DNA of 64,000 nt, taken from positions 102,677-166,676 of the forward strand of contig NZ_MPNT01000014.1 in NCBI RefSeq assembly GCF_001907675.1, in the 5' to 3' direction. The translations under genes and the position numbers were made by a program. The notes beneath the pieces were generated by a model that did not search any database, was not told the DNA's origin, and saw only the letters and a program-made list of their open reading frames with translations. Shown piece by piece: positions 1 to 11,609 of the stretch (within the stretch, counting starts at the first letter, position 1; each line of letters begins with the position of its first letter). The DNA is from Mycobacterium paraffinicum. Its GTDB lineage: Bacteria > Actinomycetota > Actinomycetes > Mycobacteriales > Mycobacteriaceae.

Positions 1-622
1 CCATGTCGTGGAAGCAGGGCAGCCAGCTGACCATGACGTCCTTGTTGACGTCGTACTGGGCGCCGATGAACATCGCCTCGGCGTTGGAGTAGATGTTGCG
101 ATGGGTGATCTGGACGGCTTTGGGAGATCCAGTGGAACCGCTCGTCAACTGCATCAGCGCCAGGTCGTCCTCGCCGACCTCGACCGGGTCGACCGGATCC
201 GACGCCAGCAGGTCGGCGACGGTGAGGACCTTGATGCCCTTCTCCTCGAGCACGGGGATGGCCACCAGGAAGGGCTCGGAGACGATGACGGCCTTGGCCT
301 CGATCATCCCGATGACGTTCATCGTGTCTTCGGCCCACACGGCCAGGTCGGTGCGGGGCGTGGGCTGGTGCAGCATGGTCAGGCTCGCGCCGCGCATCCA
401 CAGGCCCTGCGCGGTCGGGGCGATCTCCACCGGGAAGCCGGCGAGGACGCCGACGGCGTCGCCGAGGCCGATGCCTGCGGCGGCGAGGCCGCCCGCAATG
501 CGGCGGGCCCGCTCGTGCACCTCGCCCCACGTGTGGCGGACCGGTTCGTGGGGTTCACCGGTGACCATGCCCGTCGTCACGGTGCGGGCATTGCGGTACA
601 TCTTCTCGGTAAACCTGCTCAC
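1..622 (-). CDS. pks16: Pks16-type acyl-AMP/acyl-CoA synthetase, N-terminal part (cut by window edge)
   Basis: AMP-forming acyl-activating enzyme (ANL superfamily). About 207 residues are visible. The adenylate-forming P-loop TSGSTGSPK is at residues 160-168, and a later SWLPCFHDM stretch is typical of mycobacterial FadD/FAAL-like enzymes. The start is a GTG at 620-622 with a strong AGGAGG ribosome site a few bases upstream. The N-terminus closely resembles M. tuberculosis Pks16 (Rv1013) as I recall it, and position next to ispE matches that genome. Despite the name it is a fatty-acid activating enzyme, not a polyketide synthase. Substrate cannot be read from this fragment. The C-terminal domain lies outside the window. 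Confidence 0.85.
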   Translation of the reverse strand, partial: MSRFTEKMYRNARTVTTGMVTGEPHEPVRHTWGEVHERARRIAGGLAAAGIGLGDAVGVLAGFPVEIAPTAQGLWMRGASLTMLHQPTPRTDLAVWAEDTMNVIGMIEAKAVIVSEPFLVAIPVLEEKGIKVLTVADLLASDPVDPVEVGEDDLALMQLTSGSTGSPKAVQITHRNIYSNAEAMFIGAQYDVNKDVMVSWLPCFHDM

Positions 623-948
623 ACAAACCTCCTCGGTTCCGGCGCTTCCCCCAACGCCCGGGATTTCATGTTCCGCCCACTGGGTGGCACTTCGCAGCAG
701 GCTCGCAAACACAGTCGGGCGGCGGTTAGGTCTCGAATCGGCGATGAGCCGGCGACCCCCCGTCCGGTCGCCCGATAGGCGCGGACCGGGCCCGGAAAAC
801 GCTGGTGAGCCCGACGCATCAGTCGTCCGCCGGGGACTCCGGCGGACGACGAAAATGATTGGTCTTGCTCAGCGCTACCCGTCACCGCGCATTATCTTAA
901 ACTCCTCTTAGGGAACAGCCCAAACGAATGCGCGTTTTGGGGCGATTT
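623..948. other. intergenic region between pks16 and ispE; no gene seen
   Basis: About 325 bases with no convincing coding sequence. The minus-strand frame that covers it has no recognisable family features. M. tuberculosis has a small hypothetical gene (Rv1012) at this position, but I see no supportable equivalent. On the minus strand a GAGGAG followed by an ATG near 875-900 opens only a five-codon frame. The nearby TTTAAGATAAT could be a promoter -10 element for pks16, which would give a long leader. Confidence 0.4.
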
Positions 949-1899
949 TCACACTTCGGTGGGGGCGGGAACCACGCGCGCGCCGGCGACCGGCCCGCTG
1001 GCGACCCGCACCGTGCGGCAGACGCCCGCGCCGGACACCTCGGTGCCCACGTCGACCGCCGAGGCCGCCGAGGAGCACAAGAATGCGCATGTCGGGCCCG
1101 AGCCCGACACGATGCTTGCCAGGGCGCCGGCCTCGACGCCGGCGCGCAGGGTGCGACGCAGCTTTGGGTTCAAGCTCACCGCGGCGGCCTGCATCTCGTT
1201 GCCCAGCAGCGACGCCAGCTGTTCCGGGTCGCCCGCGGCCAAGGCCGCCAACACCGGGCCCGGCCCGGCGAGCCGGGGCGGGTCGCCCGCCGCCCGCAGG
1301 CGGTCGAGCTCGGCGAACACCGCCGGCGTGAGCAGCTCCCCGTCGGCGAACGCCAGCACCCAGTGGAAGGTGTTGCGGGACAAGACGGTGGCCAGCTCCT
1401 CGCCGCGGCCGGTGCCCAGCGCCGTGCCGCCGTGCAGCGCGAACGGGACGTCGCTCCCCAACCGCGCGGCCAGCGCGCGCAGGTCGCGGCGCGGCACGTT
1501 GAGTTCCCACAGCGAGTTCATGGCGACCAGCACGGCCGCCGCATCCGCGCTGCCGCCGGCCATGCCGCCGGCCACCGGGATGGATTTGTCGATGATGATC
1601 GACACGTCGGGCGCGCGGCCGACGTGTTCGGCCATCAGCTCCGCGGCCTGCCAAGCGAGGTTGCGTTCGTCGGTGGGTAGCTTGTCGGCGCCCTCGCCGA
1701 CCAGCTCGAGCGACAACACGTCGGCGTTGCGGACGGTCACCTCGTCGAGCAGGGAGACGGCCTGGAAGACGGTCGTCAGCTCGTGATAACCGTCCTCGCG
1801 GCGGTCGCCCACCTCCAGGTAGAGGTTGACCTTCCCGGGCACCCGTACGGTGACCGACCCGGTGGGGACCCACTGCGCGGCGGTGCTGCCGTCAGACAT
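949..1899 (-). CDS. ispE: 4-diphosphocytidyl-2-C-methyl-D-erythritol kinase IspE
   Basis: GHMP-family kinase of the non-mevalonate (MEP) isoprenoid pathway. It phosphorylates the 2-OH of CDP-methylerythritol in the cytoplasm. At 316 residues it has the usual length. PGKVNLYL is near residue 21 and the ATP-binding glycine loop [10 protein letters not shown] is at 111-120. The C-terminal [10 protein letters not shown] motif is also present. It is nearly collinear with M. tuberculosis IspE (Rv1011). I chose the ATG at 1897-1899 (MSDGST); a longer frame to 1944 exists but the extra residues are not conserved in the homologue I recall. It lies about 70 bases after ksgA in the rpfB-ksgA-ispE operon order. 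Confidence 0.93.
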   Translation of the reverse strand: MSDGSTAAQWVPTGSVTVRVPGKVNLYLEVGDRREDGYHELTTVFQAVSLLDEVTVRNADVLSLELVGEGADKLPTDERNLAWQAAELMAEHVGRAPDVSIIIDKSIPVAGGMAGGSADAAAVLVAMNSLWELNVPRRDLRALAARLGSDVPFALHGGTALGTGRGEELATVLSRNTFHWVLAFADGELLTPAVFAELDRLRAAGDPPRLAGPGPVLAALAAGDPEQLASLLGNEMQAAAVSLNPKLRRTLRAGVEAGALASIVSGSGPTCAFLCSSAASAVDVGTEVSGAGVCRTVRVASGPVAGARVVPAPTEV

Positions 1900-1968
1900 T
1901 GTCAGCCACCGCAGCAGACTATCGCTGCCACCGGCCAACCACACGCAGCGGCGCCGACCGGGCCTCGG

Positions 1969-4159
<2,191 letters not shown>

Positions 4160-5011
4160 TCAGCCGGAAACCAGCCCGTAGACCCGCCGAGCGTTGCTCG
4201 TCGTGGCCTGCGCCAGCTCTTCGGCGGGCCGGCCCACCAGTTCGGCGACCGCTCGGACAGTATAAGGAAGGCAATACGGCTCGTTCGGCGCGCCGCGGTA
4301 GGGATGCGGCGTCAAGAACGGCGCATCGGTTTCCACCAAGAGCTGTTCCAGCGGTATCTGCGGAATGGCTTCCCGCAGGTCGCGGGCGTTGCGGAAGCTC
4401 GCCGTTCCCGACAGGCTGAGCAACCACCCGGCGTCCACGCAGCGGCGGGCCATCGCGGCGCCCGACGAGAAGCAGTGGAAGATCACCGTGTCCGGAGCGC
4501 CCTCGGCCGCCAGCACGTCGAGCACTTCGGCGTCGGCCTCCCGGTTGTGGATCATGAGCGGTTTTCCGCTCCGCTTGGCCAGGTCGATGTGCCAGGCGAA
4601 GGCTTCCCGCTGGGTGTCCGGCTGCGCGCACCCGTCGAGACGTCCGGGCCAATACAGGTCCAGGCCGGTCTCGCCGACGGCCACCACCCGGGGGTGCGCC
4701 ACCAGCCGCTCGATTTCGCCGCGGGCGGCATCGTCGAGCGCGTCGGCGCGGGTCGGGTGCAACGCCACCGCGGCATACACCCGCGGATCCCACTCCGCGG
4801 CGCGGGTCACCCAGGCCGCCGAAGCGAGGTCGTCGGCGATGGTGACCACCGCCCCCACCCCGACCGCCGCGGCGCGATCCACGATGGCGCGCACGTCCCC
4901 GGCGTCCCGCGCGCCGCAGGCGTCGAGGTGGGTGTGGGCGTCGATCAGGGGCGCCAGTGGCTCGGGTGCGGGCGGCGCTTCGCGTTCTCGTCGGTTGGAG
5001 CTCACGCGCAC
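4160..5011 (-). CDS. tatD: TatD-family metal-dependent hydrolase (DNase-like)
   Basis: TIM-barrel metallohydrolase of 283 residues in the amidohydrolase superfamily, cytoplasmic. Metal-ligand motifs are visible: DAHTHLD near residues 24-30, the glutamate in VGETGLDLYW, a histidine in PLMIHNREAD, the FHCFSSG histidine and the C-terminal VETDAPFL aspartate. The family has 3'-5' exonuclease activity on DNA and RNA and is linked to repair. The start is GTG at 5009-5011; a second GTG lies two codons later. It is divergent from metG with only 19 bases between, so the two promoters must overlap. Equivalent to M. tuberculosis Rv1008. Confidence 0.9.
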   Translation of the reverse strand: MRVSSNRREREAPPAPEPLAPLIDAHTHLDACGARDAGDVRAIVDRAAAVGVGAVVTIADDLASAAWVTRAAEWDPRVYAAVALHPTRADALDDAARGEIERLVAHPRVVAVGETGLDLYWPGRLDGCAQPDTQREAFAWHIDLAKRSGKPLMIHNREADAEVLDVLAAEGAPDTVIFHCFSSGAAMARRCVDAGWLLSLSGTASFRNARDLREAIPQIPLEQLLVETDAPFLTPHPYRGAPNEPYCLPYTVRAVAELVGRPAEELAQATTSNARRVYGLVSG

Positions 5012-5030
5012 ACAATAAGGTGGACTCTCG

Positions 5031-6572
5031 ATGAGGCCCTTCTACGTCACCACCGCGATCACGTACCCCAATGGCAATCCGCACGTCGGGCACGCCTACG
5101 AGTACATCGCCACCGACGCCATCGCGCGGTTCAAGCGGCTCGACGGCTTCGACGTGCGATTCCTGACCGGCACCGACGAGCACGGCCTCAAGATGCTCGA
5201 GACGGCGGCGGCGGAGGGCCTCCCGACCGCCGAGCTGGCGCGGCGCAATTCCGACGTGTTCCAACGGCTGCAGGAGAGGCTGAACATCTCCTTCGACCGG
5301 TTCATCCGGACCACGGACGCCGACCACCACGAAGCGTCCAAGGAGATCTGGCGGCGGATGGACGCCGCCGGGGACATCTACCTGGACAGCTATTCCGGCT
5401 GGTACTCGGTGCGCGACGAGCGGTTCTTCGTCGAGTCGGAGACCGCGGTGGTCGACGGGGTCCGGGTCGCCGTGGAGACCGGCACGCCGGTGACGTGGAC
5501 CGAGGAGCAGACGTATTTCTTTCGGCTGTCGGCGTACACCGACAAGCTGCTGGCCCACTACGAGGCGAACCCTGACTTCATCGCCCCGGAAGTGCGCCGC
5601 AACGAGGTGGTCAGCTTCGTCTCCGGCGGCCTGCGTGACCTGTCGATCTCGCGGACCTCGTTCGACTGGGGCGTGCAGGTGCCCGACCACCCCGATCACG
5701 TCATGTACGTCTGGGTCGACGCGCTGACCAATTATCTGACCGGCGTCGGTTACCCCGACACCGACTCACCGACGTTCCGCCGCTACTGGCCCGCCGATCT
5801 GCACATGATCGGCAAGGACATCATCCGGTTCCACACCGTCTACTGGCCGGCGTTTCTGATGTCGGCCGGGATCGAGCTGCCGCGGCGGGTTTTCGCGCAC
5901 GGGTTCCTGCTCAACCGGGGCGAGAAGATGAGCAAGTCGGTGGGCAACATCGTCGACCCGGTAGCCCTGACCGAGACGTTCGGCGTGGACCAGTTGCGCT
6001 ATTTCCTGTTGCGGGAGGTCCCCTTCGGCCAGGACGGCAGCTACAGCGAAGACGCCATCGTCACGCGCATCAACACCGACCTCGCCAACGAGCTGGGCAA
6101 CCTGGCCCAGCGGTCGCTGTCCATGGTGGCCAAGAACCTGGACGGGGTGGTGCCGACGCCCGGGGAATTCACCGCCGACGACGCCGGGCTGCTGGCGACG
6201 GCCGACGGCCTGCTGGACCGCGTGCGCGCCGCCTTCGACGCCCAGGCGATGCATCTGGCGTTGGAGGCGATCTGGCTGATGCTGGGCGCCGCTAACCGAT
6301 ACTTCTCCGCGCAACAGCCGTGGGTGTTGCGCAAGAGCGACTCGGAGGCGGACCAGAAGCGTTTCGCGACAGTGCTTTACACGACGTGCGAGGCGGTTCG
6401 CATCGCGGCGCTGCTGATCCAGCCGGTGATGCCCGAGTCGGCGAGCAAGCTACTGGATCTGCTCGGCCAGGCGCCCGAACAGCGCGGCTTCGACGCGATC
6501 GGCAAACGGTTGGCCCCCGGCACGGCCCTGCCCGCGCCGACCGGGGTCTTCCCCCGCTACCAAGCCGACTAG
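5031..6572 (+). CDS. metG: methionyl-tRNA synthetase
   Basis: Class I aminoacyl-tRNA synthetase that charges tRNA-Met. It is 513 residues, about the length of the M. tuberculosis enzyme MetS (Rv1007c). The HIGH-type signature appears as HVGH (residues 18-21). The KMSKS loop is intact in a [10 protein letters not shown] context near residue 300. The FLTGTDEHG and anticodon-binding alpha-helical parts are also present. There is no long C-terminal tRNA-binding extension. The start is ATG directly after the divergent tatD promoter gap. The 3' end converges on the DUF1772 gene with 16 bases between stops. Confidence 0.95.
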   Translation: MRPFYVTTAITYPNGNPHVGHAYEYIATDAIARFKRLDGFDVRFLTGTDEHGLKMLETAAAEGLPTAELARRNSDVFQRLQERLNISFDRFIRTTDADHHEASKEIWRRMDAAGDIYLDSYSGWYSVRDERFFVESETAVVDGVRVAVETGTPVTWTEEQTYFFRLSAYTDKLLAHYEANPDFIAPEVRRNEVVSFVSGGLRDLSISRTSFDWGVQVPDHPDHVMYVWVDALTNYLTGVGYPDTDSPTFRRYWPADLHMIGKDIIRFHTVYWPAFLMSAGIELPRRVFAHGFLLNRGEKMSKSVGNIVDPVALTETFGVDQLRYFLLREVPFGQDGSYSEDAIVTRINTDLANELGNLAQRSLSMVAKNLDGVVPTPGEFTADDAGLLATADGLLDRVRAAFDAQAMHLALEAIWLMLGAANRYFSAQQPWVLRKSDSEADQKRFATVLYTTCEAVRIAALLIQPVMPESASKLLDLLGQAPEQRGFDAIGKRLAPGTALPAPTGVFPRYQAD

Positions 6573-6588
6573 CCGCTCGCGAGGCGGT

Positions 6589-7053
6589 TCACATCAACAT
6601 TGCCAGGCACAGCGCCGCGACGGCCAGGCCCTGCAGGGTGGCCCTGGTTGCGATCACCTTGTCCCAGTTGCGTTGCAGCGCACGAGCATGCGTCGGCAGA
6701 TCGGGTTGGTCCGCGCCGGCGATGAGTTGGCGGTTGATCGGCGCGCTCACTCGCAGGTAGATCAGCAGCCACACCAGCAGCAGGACGACGGCGGCGCCGG
6801 CCGCGCCGGCTTGCGCCCAGCGGCCGGACACCGCGGCGAATACCACGCTGATCGCCGCCGCCGCCAGGCCGAGGACCCCGGGTACCGGCATCCTGCGATC
6901 CCCATAGCGATGGATGTTGCCCGAAACTGCGAGCAGGGCCCGATCGTCGATGCGGGCCAGTGCGGGCTGGAGCACCATCGCGCAGAACACGTCGGTGCCG
7001 TAGACCACTCCGGTGCCCAGCACCGCGACGACCGCGAACAAGGTGGCGACCAT
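6589..7053 (-). CDS. DUF1772 (anthrone-oxygenase-like) membrane protein
   Basis: Small integral membrane protein of 154 residues with about four hydrophobic segments (roughly 1-22, 58-76, 83-100, 135-154). The APINRQL and RALQRNWDK stretches are typical of the DUF1772 family. Some fungal and streptomycete relatives take part in anthrone oxidation, but most bacterial members have no known function. The start is ATG at 7051-7053. A 21-bp palindrome lies about 22 bases upstream, so a repressor probably controls it. The regulator is not next to it. It marks the left edge of the accessory region after metG. Confidence 0.75.
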   Translation of the reverse strand: MVATLFAVVAVLGTGVVYGTDVFCAMVLQPALARIDDRALLAVSGNIHRYGDRRMPVPGVLGLAAAAISVVFAAVSGRWAQAGAAGAAVVLLLVWLLIYLRVSAPINRQLIAGADQPDLPTHARALQRNWDKVIATRATLQGLAVAALCLAMLM

Positions 7054-7074
7054 GATGCGCGCTCCTCAAATCCA

Positions 7075-7095
7075 GTTAGCGCTAGCAACGCTAAC
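7075..7095. promoter_or_regulatory. perfect inverted repeat, candidate TetR-type operator
   Basis: GTTAGCG at 7075-7081 and CGCTAAC at 7089-7095 form a perfect 7-bp inverted repeat with a 7-base centre. A further CGCTAA half-site lies at 7142-7147. The spacing from the DUF1772 start suits a repressor site. No TetR gene is adjacent. Confidence 0.5.
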
Positions 7096-7415
7096 CCCAC
7101 GGGCCGCGGCTGTCAATAGCGGTGCTACCTTCTTGTATCAGCGCTAATGACATGGCATGCGTCGCGCCCCGCCGGGCGCCCCGGGCCGCTCGTCGTCGGC
7201 TATCACCGCCGTGGAGCCAACCGCGCGGAGGAACGGGGTTGGGACGCCGCCGACGACGCTCTCCGAACGAAGTGATGGGCCTTTCGGCGAGCGAGGAACG
7301 AAAAGCGGCACCATCTGGGGATGGGCATCTGCGCGAAGACCTGTGTATAGCCTATGTTATGCGCCATAATCGGCCGGTGGACCGACGACGCAATCGGCAA
7401 CAGGGTGACTCGCCG
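7096..7415. other. intergenic region; no gene seen
   Basis: About 320 bases between the DUF1772 operator and the PAS gene. An open frame continues upstream from the PAS gene into this region, but its residues are arginine-rich and low-information, as in non-coding GC-rich DNA. The stretch around 7345-7375 (TATAGCC, TATGTT) is AT-richer and may hold the PAS-gene promoter. Confidence 0.35.
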
Positions 7416-7778
7416 ATGACGACCCTCAAACAGCTGCCGGCACTGGTTGTGCTAGAGCGGATCCCGATCCCGGTGCTGGCCATCGAGAATGACGGCACCC
7501 TCCTGTTTTCCAACGCCGCGTTCGCCGAGATGATGGGTTACGACCGGGAAGAGGTGTTGGCGCTGAAGTTCCACCAGATCTTCCACCAGGCACCGGCCTC
7601 GGATTCGTTGTTATCCGTCGTTCATTCCCTGGCAAACATGGTGGTCGAACTGGCGCACAAGGACGGCTCGGTCGTGCGCGCCCTGATGAGCAAGTCGGCG
7701 GCGATGCGCGCCGACGATCAGTTCGTGCTCGCGGCTTTCCAGGATTTGACCGAGCAGTTGTGGCAGGAGGACCGCTAG
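7416..7778 (+). CDS. single-domain PAS protein
   Basis: A soluble protein of 120 residues made almost wholly of one PAS domain. It has IPIPVLAIENDGTLLFSNAAF at the start of the fold and MMGYDREEVL, and ends in the DLTEQL-type PAC segment. PAS domains bind ligands or cofactors and mediate dimerisation. No output domain is fused here, so it probably acts through a partner. ATG at 7416 is preferred; an in-frame ATG at 7359 would add a charged tail without PAS features. It converges on the BcsB-like gene. A role with the GGDEF-EAL protein in the same locus is possible but not shown. Confidence 0.7.
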   Translation: MTTLKQLPALVVLERIPIPVLAIENDGTLLFSNAAFAEMMGYDREEVLALKFHQIFHQAPASDSLLSVVHSLANMVVELAHKDGSVVRALMSKSAAMRADDQFVLAAFQDLTEQLWQEDR

Positions 7779-8000
7779 CGGCGGTGCCGAACCCCGGGAG
7801 ACCATCAGCCCCAAGCGCTCGAAGCACGATTTGCCGGCTATCGGGGTTGACGAAAACCGTTGTTGCGCTTGCAATCCCGCTTGAGGGTCGGGCAGCAGTC
7901 CGCGATCTCCAACGGGCCACCACCGCGGTCGCGGTCCCCCATGGCTGCCGAGACCGTCGTCCAGCAGAGCGATCCGGCCACCGGCCCCGACCGTGAGACG

Positions 8001-9980
8001 CTAACGGCGCCGCCGTGATTCGCGCCTGGTGCGCCACAGGATCACCCCGCCGCCGACGACTGCCACCGCAATCCAGCCCGCGCCGAACCACCACAGCCAG
8101 CCGAGGTCGGAGTGGCCCTGCGATGTCGCGGTCGGACCGGCCGAGGGCGAGTGCTCGACGGTCACCGGGTCCTGCCCTCCTGGCGCGGACACCACCGCGG
8201 CGCCTCTAAGTCGTTGCCAGCGCTTGTTATCGCTACTGAGCCATCGCAGCAGCTCGTCGAGCTGCCCGGGCGCCCCGTTGGATGTCGCCACCAATAGCGA
8301 CCTGCCGCGGTTGAAAACCACTTGGAGAGAAGCGAACCGGAGATCTGGGTCGAGGGTGAGTTTGGCGGGCTTGCCGTCGGACTGGATGGCGTTGACGGTG
8401 ATGGGCCCGCTGGGCCCCGCGGACACCGGGAGCGCGACATTGGAGTGGTTCCACCCGTCGGCCGAGACCACTATCGCGGGGTCCGACGAGTCGATCGCCT
8501 GCTGCGGCGTCGTGACCGTGGTGTAGAGCGGCACGGAACTTATGCGCTGCAGGCCCACCACGATGCCGATCGCCCGTACGGTGTCGATAAACGAGTGGGC
8601 CTCGATGCCCACCTGCATCCGGGGCATCAATGACTGCGGCACCGATTGGAAGCCGTCCGGCACCGGTGGGGCAGCCGGGTTACTCTCTATTGTGCTGTCG
8701 CCGTTGATGTTCAGCGTCAGGAGCTGATTCCCCGGCCCGGCGGTATAGAAGTCGCCGCAATGCCCGGTGTTCGCCGCAACGTCGAGGACCAAATCAATAC
8801 TGGTGTATCGCTGCAGTAATCGGTCCGGCACGTCGATCCAGCGGTCGATGGTGCCGTGGCCGTCCGTTGCCCAATGGTCGATGGTTTCGGGGCCGATGGT
8901 CGCGGCGATCTGGCCGCCGACGTTCCCCGGCGTCGGGGTATAGGAGCCCTGCAGATGCACGCGCACGTCGTGTACCGATCTGGCGAATCGGGTTTGGTCG
9001 ATTGCGATCGACACCCGCGGTTGCAGTGACGTCGAGTTGAGAACGGGCTGCGCCAACTCGCGCAACGCAACGCTGCCGCCGAGTTGCTGGACGGTCGGTT
9101 TGAGCTGTTCCACCGCCGCCTTGGAAGACAGCGCCAACTGCGACACGTCGTTGAACAGCACCGCCGTGTTCGATTCGTCCGACTGACCGAGCGGTCCCGA
9201 CATCAGCAACCACGGCACACCGGAGGGGCCCTGTAGCGAAAGCCCGTTGTCAGGGCCCTCTTTGACGACGATCTGACGTTCCAGCGGTTGCGGCGGCGCC
9301 GGCGGCGCTGCCTGCCCCTCGGCCAGCGGAATCACGGCTATCTCGGTGGTCTGCCTACCGTAATGCGCGGCCGCGGAGGCGGCGAGTTGGATCGCCGTAT
9401 CGGACTCATTCGGCGAGGGCGACGGCGGCAGGTAGATGGACAGCTTGCGCAGCACTGGAGGCAGGAAATGTGCGACGGTGGTGGGCGGCAGTTCGACCCC
9501 GGTGTAGGTGATCGACCCGTTGGTCAGGCGCAGCGGACTCCACGGATACAGGCAGTATCCGTCCAACGGCACCAGGTAGGAACGCAGCGTCACCGTCAGC
9601 CAATTGTCGTTGACCTCCGCGCCCGCCAGGGGAATGACGATTGGCGCCTGATCGGTGGAGGGCAAATTCAGCCGTGCGATGGTGCGCTCGCCCTGCGTGA
9701 CAGTGAGCACCCCGGACCGCAAATTGATCGGCATTTCGACGGTGGCGTTCATAGCCGTCGGTGTCAGACCATGCAGCACCGGCACGGTCAGCTGTTGGGT
9801 ACTCGTCACGCCCCAGAACTCCAGACTGGGAGCGGACCCGATGTCGGTAAGCGACAGGGTCGGCGAGTCCGCGGCGGTAGCCGGGTCGCCGGGAGCGCCC
9901 CAGGACGCCGGGGCGCTCATCACCAAAAACCCAACCACCGCGGCCAGCGCGGCCACTTTGCTCAGACGTCTCCGGTACAT
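8001..9980 (-). CDS. BcsB-like secreted, C-terminally membrane-anchored protein
   Basis: Large exported protein of about 659 residues. It has an N-terminal signal peptide (MYRRRLSK, a hydrophobic core, then an ASWGAPG cleavage region). A long beta-rich extracytoplasmic part follows. A single C-terminal membrane segment (WLWWFGAGWIAVAVVGGGV) ends in an arginine-rich cytoplasmic tail. Layout and segments such as the FWGV opening and LDGYCLYPWSPLRL resemble BcsB, the periplasmic partner of bacterial cellulose synthase. No BcsA-type synthase lies in the window, so it may serve another polysaccharide. ATGs at 9998 and 10034 are alternative starts; 9980 gives the best signal peptide. The BcsB assignment is by recall and moderately certain. 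Confidence 0.6.
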   Translation of the reverse strand: MYRRRLSKVAALAAVVGFLVMSAPASWGAPGDPATAADSPTLSLTDIGSAPSLEFWGVTSTQQLTVPVLHGLTPTAMNATVEMPINLRSGVLTVTQGERTIARLNLPSTDQAPIVIPLAGAEVNDNWLTVTLRSYLVPLDGYCLYPWSPLRLTNGSITYTGVELPPTTVAHFLPPVLRKLSIYLPPSPSPNESDTAIQLAASAAAHYGRQTTEIAVIPLAEGQAAPPAPPQPLERQIVVKEGPDNGLSLQGPSGVPWLLMSGPLGQSDESNTAVLFNDVSQLALSSKAAVEQLKPTVQQLGGSVALRELAQPVLNSTSLQPRVSIAIDQTRFARSVHDVRVHLQGSYTPTPGNVGGQIAATIGPETIDHWATDGHGTIDRWIDVPDRLLQRYTSIDLVLDVAANTGHCGDFYTAGPGNQLLTLNINGDSTIESNPAAPPVPDGFQSVPQSLMPRMQVGIEAHSFIDTVRAIGIVVGLQRISSVPLYTTVTTPQQAIDSSDPAIVVSADGWNHSNVALPVSAGPSGPITVNAIQSDGKPAKLTLDPDLRFASLQVVFNRGRSLLVATSNGAPGQLDELLRWLSSDNKRWQRLRGAAVVSAPGGQDPVTVEHSPSAGPTATSQGHSDLGWLWWFGAGWIAVAVVGGGVILWRTRRESRRRR

Positions 9981-10092
9981 CACCGGAACAGTATGCATTG
10001 TGGAATGCGCGTCAGCCGCAATTACTTCAATCAATTCGATGGCCGCGAAAGCGGGTGTGGCGCATCCGGCCCGACCGCCGGATCGTGGAGCC

Positions 10093-10803
10093 CTAGCCGA
10101 TCAGGGGTTCCGTGTCGGCATCGGGGTGGGCCGCGATGACCGCGGCATGACGCATGACTTCGCGACCGAGGAACTGCTGGAAATAGGGCAACGACGCCTC
10201 CGTCACGGTGCCGGGCAGTAGCAGCTCCAAGATCTGACGCAGGCGACCGCCGATGTCGACGGGGCCTCCCCGGTTAGGTTCGCGACGGGTTATTGCATTG
10301 AATACCAACCGCGTTCCGAACATGGCTCCGACGAGGAACTCAGAGAGCACTGTGGGGTCGACGTTCTTGCGGAGGTCTCCCTCGCTGACGGCCCGCCTGG
10401 CCTCATCGGCGATCTTTGCCGCCAGGTCGGCATAAAAGTTCCCGGCGGCCTCGTTCAATCCGCTTAAGGCACAGGCCAATTGCTCGGCCGTGCGAACGGT
10501 CTTGTCCGAGTTCAGCACTACGACGATGGTGAAGGCGCCGTGCAGTAGGTTTTCCAGCCCCGGCGACGACGACTTGCACACGTTCCCAAATGCCGTGAGC
10601 AGCGTCTCGGAGCCTTCCTTGAGGATGTCGGACGCCAGCGATTCCTTCGAATCGAAGTGGTGATACAGGGCGCCTTTGGTCATCCCGGTCCGCTCGATGA
10701 TCGCCCCCCACCCGGCGGCGGCATACCCGACTTCGGAGAACACGTCGATCGCGGCGTCGATGATCTTCCGCCGAGTGGCTTCGGATCGAACCTGGCGCGG
10801 CAT
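10093..10803 (-). CDS. TetR regulator, ScbR/gamma-butyrolactone-receptor-like
   Basis: DNA-binding repressor of 236 residues. Its helix-turn-helix domain is at about residues 5-55 (RKIIDAAIDVFSEVGYAAAG, then GMTKGALYHHFDSKESLA). The pattern is that of the ScbR/ArpA autoregulator-receptor branch. The rest is a ligand-binding domain. ATG at 10801-10803 is well supported by a GGAGGT ribosome site eight bases upstream; longer frames lack one. A perfect palindrome lies 44 bases upstream and could be its own operator. The BcsB-like gene downstream and the PE/PPE and sugar genes upstream are candidate targets. The ligand is unknown. Confidence 0.85.
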   Translation of the reverse strand: MPRQVRSEATRRKIIDAAIDVFSEVGYAAAGWGAIIERTGMTKGALYHHFDSKESLASDILKEGSETLLTAFGNVCKSSSPGLENLLHGAFTIVVVLNSDKTVRTAEQLACALSGLNEAAGNFYADLAAKIADEARRAVSEGDLRKNVDPTVLSEFLVGAMFGTRLVFNAITRREPNRGGPVDIGGRLRQILELLLPGTVTEASLPYFQQFLGREVMRHAAVIAAHPDADTEPLIG

Positions 10804-10846
10804 TATCTCTGCACCTCCGGAGTCGCGTCGGGTGCGCGGAGTCATT

Positions 10847-10862
10847 GATGTGGGTTCACATC
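10847..10862. promoter_or_regulatory. inverted repeat upstream of TetR gene, candidate operator
   Basis: GATGTG at 10847-10852 and CACATC at 10857-10862 form a perfect 6-bp inverted repeat with a 4-base centre. It lies just upstream of the TetR gene starting at 10803, in the gap to the second TetR gene. Autoregulation is an inference. Confidence 0.4.
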
Positions 10863-10931
10863 CACCGCAAGATGTCCAACGTTAGCAGCCGCGACCAAGG
10901 CCGGCGGGCAGTCTGGTCAACCTGGTCGCCG

Positions 10932-11609
10932 TTAAGGCTGCCCTTGGTCGCTCGAACTGGCGTTGACGGCGAGCGCCGCTCGCCGCCTTAGGAATTGGCC
11001 GAAGTAGTCGGCCCGGTCCGGTTGCAAGATCCCACCGAGGATAAGCATCCAGCACTTTTCCAGGTCGGTGAGGAAGCGTTCCGGGTCGTCCAGATTGCTG
11101 GTCTTGCGCAGCCCCATATGCAGGGACACCATCAGCCGACCCACGGCGTCGGGATCACATTGTTCGTTGATGTCACCCTCGGCGATGGCCTGGTGGACGA
11201 CCGCCGACAGGGCTTCCACCCAGCCGCTCACCAATGTGTCCTGCAGCCCACCCGACTGCCCGACCGACTCGATCAAGTTCAGGCCGGCCCTGACCAGATC
11301 GGTCTTGATGTCTTGAACGGCGATCAGGTACGAGAAATCGATAAGGGTTTCCAGGCCCGAAAGCCCACGGGTCAACAAGTCACCGACCGCGACGGTGGCC
11401 GCGGCTATCTGCTTGTCGATGAGCTCGACCGCCAAGGCGTGTTTGGACTTGAAGTGGAAGTACATCGCGCCCTTGGTCAACTGGGCCTCGGCCAGGATGT
11501 CATCGAGGCCGACGTCGTGGTAGGGCCTGCGCGCGAACTGGTGCGAGGCGGCGCGCAGAATCTGCCGCCGCGTCGCGTCGGCGCGTCCATCGGTCGAGTG
11601 GGAAGTCAT
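10932..11609 (-). CDS. TetR-family transcriptional regulator
   Basis: Repressor-type protein of 225 residues with an N-terminal HTH (ATRRQILRAASHQFARRPY, then AQLTKGAMYFHFKSKHALA). This is the same TKGA-Y-HF-SK recognition pattern as the neighbouring TetR, so the two are likely paralogues of one branch. The rest is a helical ligand-binding domain. ATG at 11607-11609 is chosen because the HTH begins about ten residues later; the open frame continues upstream without conserved residues. It is transcribed away from the PE-like/PPE genes across an AT-rich 366-base gap, so it may control that promoter. Confidence 0.82.
   Translation of the reverse strand: MTSHSTDGRADATRRQILRAASHQFARRPYHDVGLDDILAEAQLTKGAMYFHFKSKHALAVELIDKQIAAATVAVGDLLTRGLSGLETLIDFSYLIAVQDIKTDLVRAGLNLIESVGQSGGLQDTLVSGWVEALSAVVHQAIAEGDINEQCDPDAVGRLMVSLHMGLRKTSNLDDPERFLTDLEKCWMLILGGILQPDRADYFGQFLRRRAALAVNASSSDQGQP

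Noticed and set aside
619..885. Minus-strand frame of 88 codons between ispE and pks16
   Set aside because: Composition is not protein-like and there is no ribosome site; overlaps the pks16 leader.
7779..8000. AACCCCG...CGGGGTT repeat as a terminator between the PAS and BcsB-like genes
   Set aside because: The arms are short and about 50 bases apart, so a stable terminator hairpin is not convincing.
8001..9980. Possible cellulose synthesis operon
   Set aside because: Only a BcsB-like protein is present; no BcsA-type GT2 synthase or cellulase partner is in the window, so a cellulose claim is not supported.
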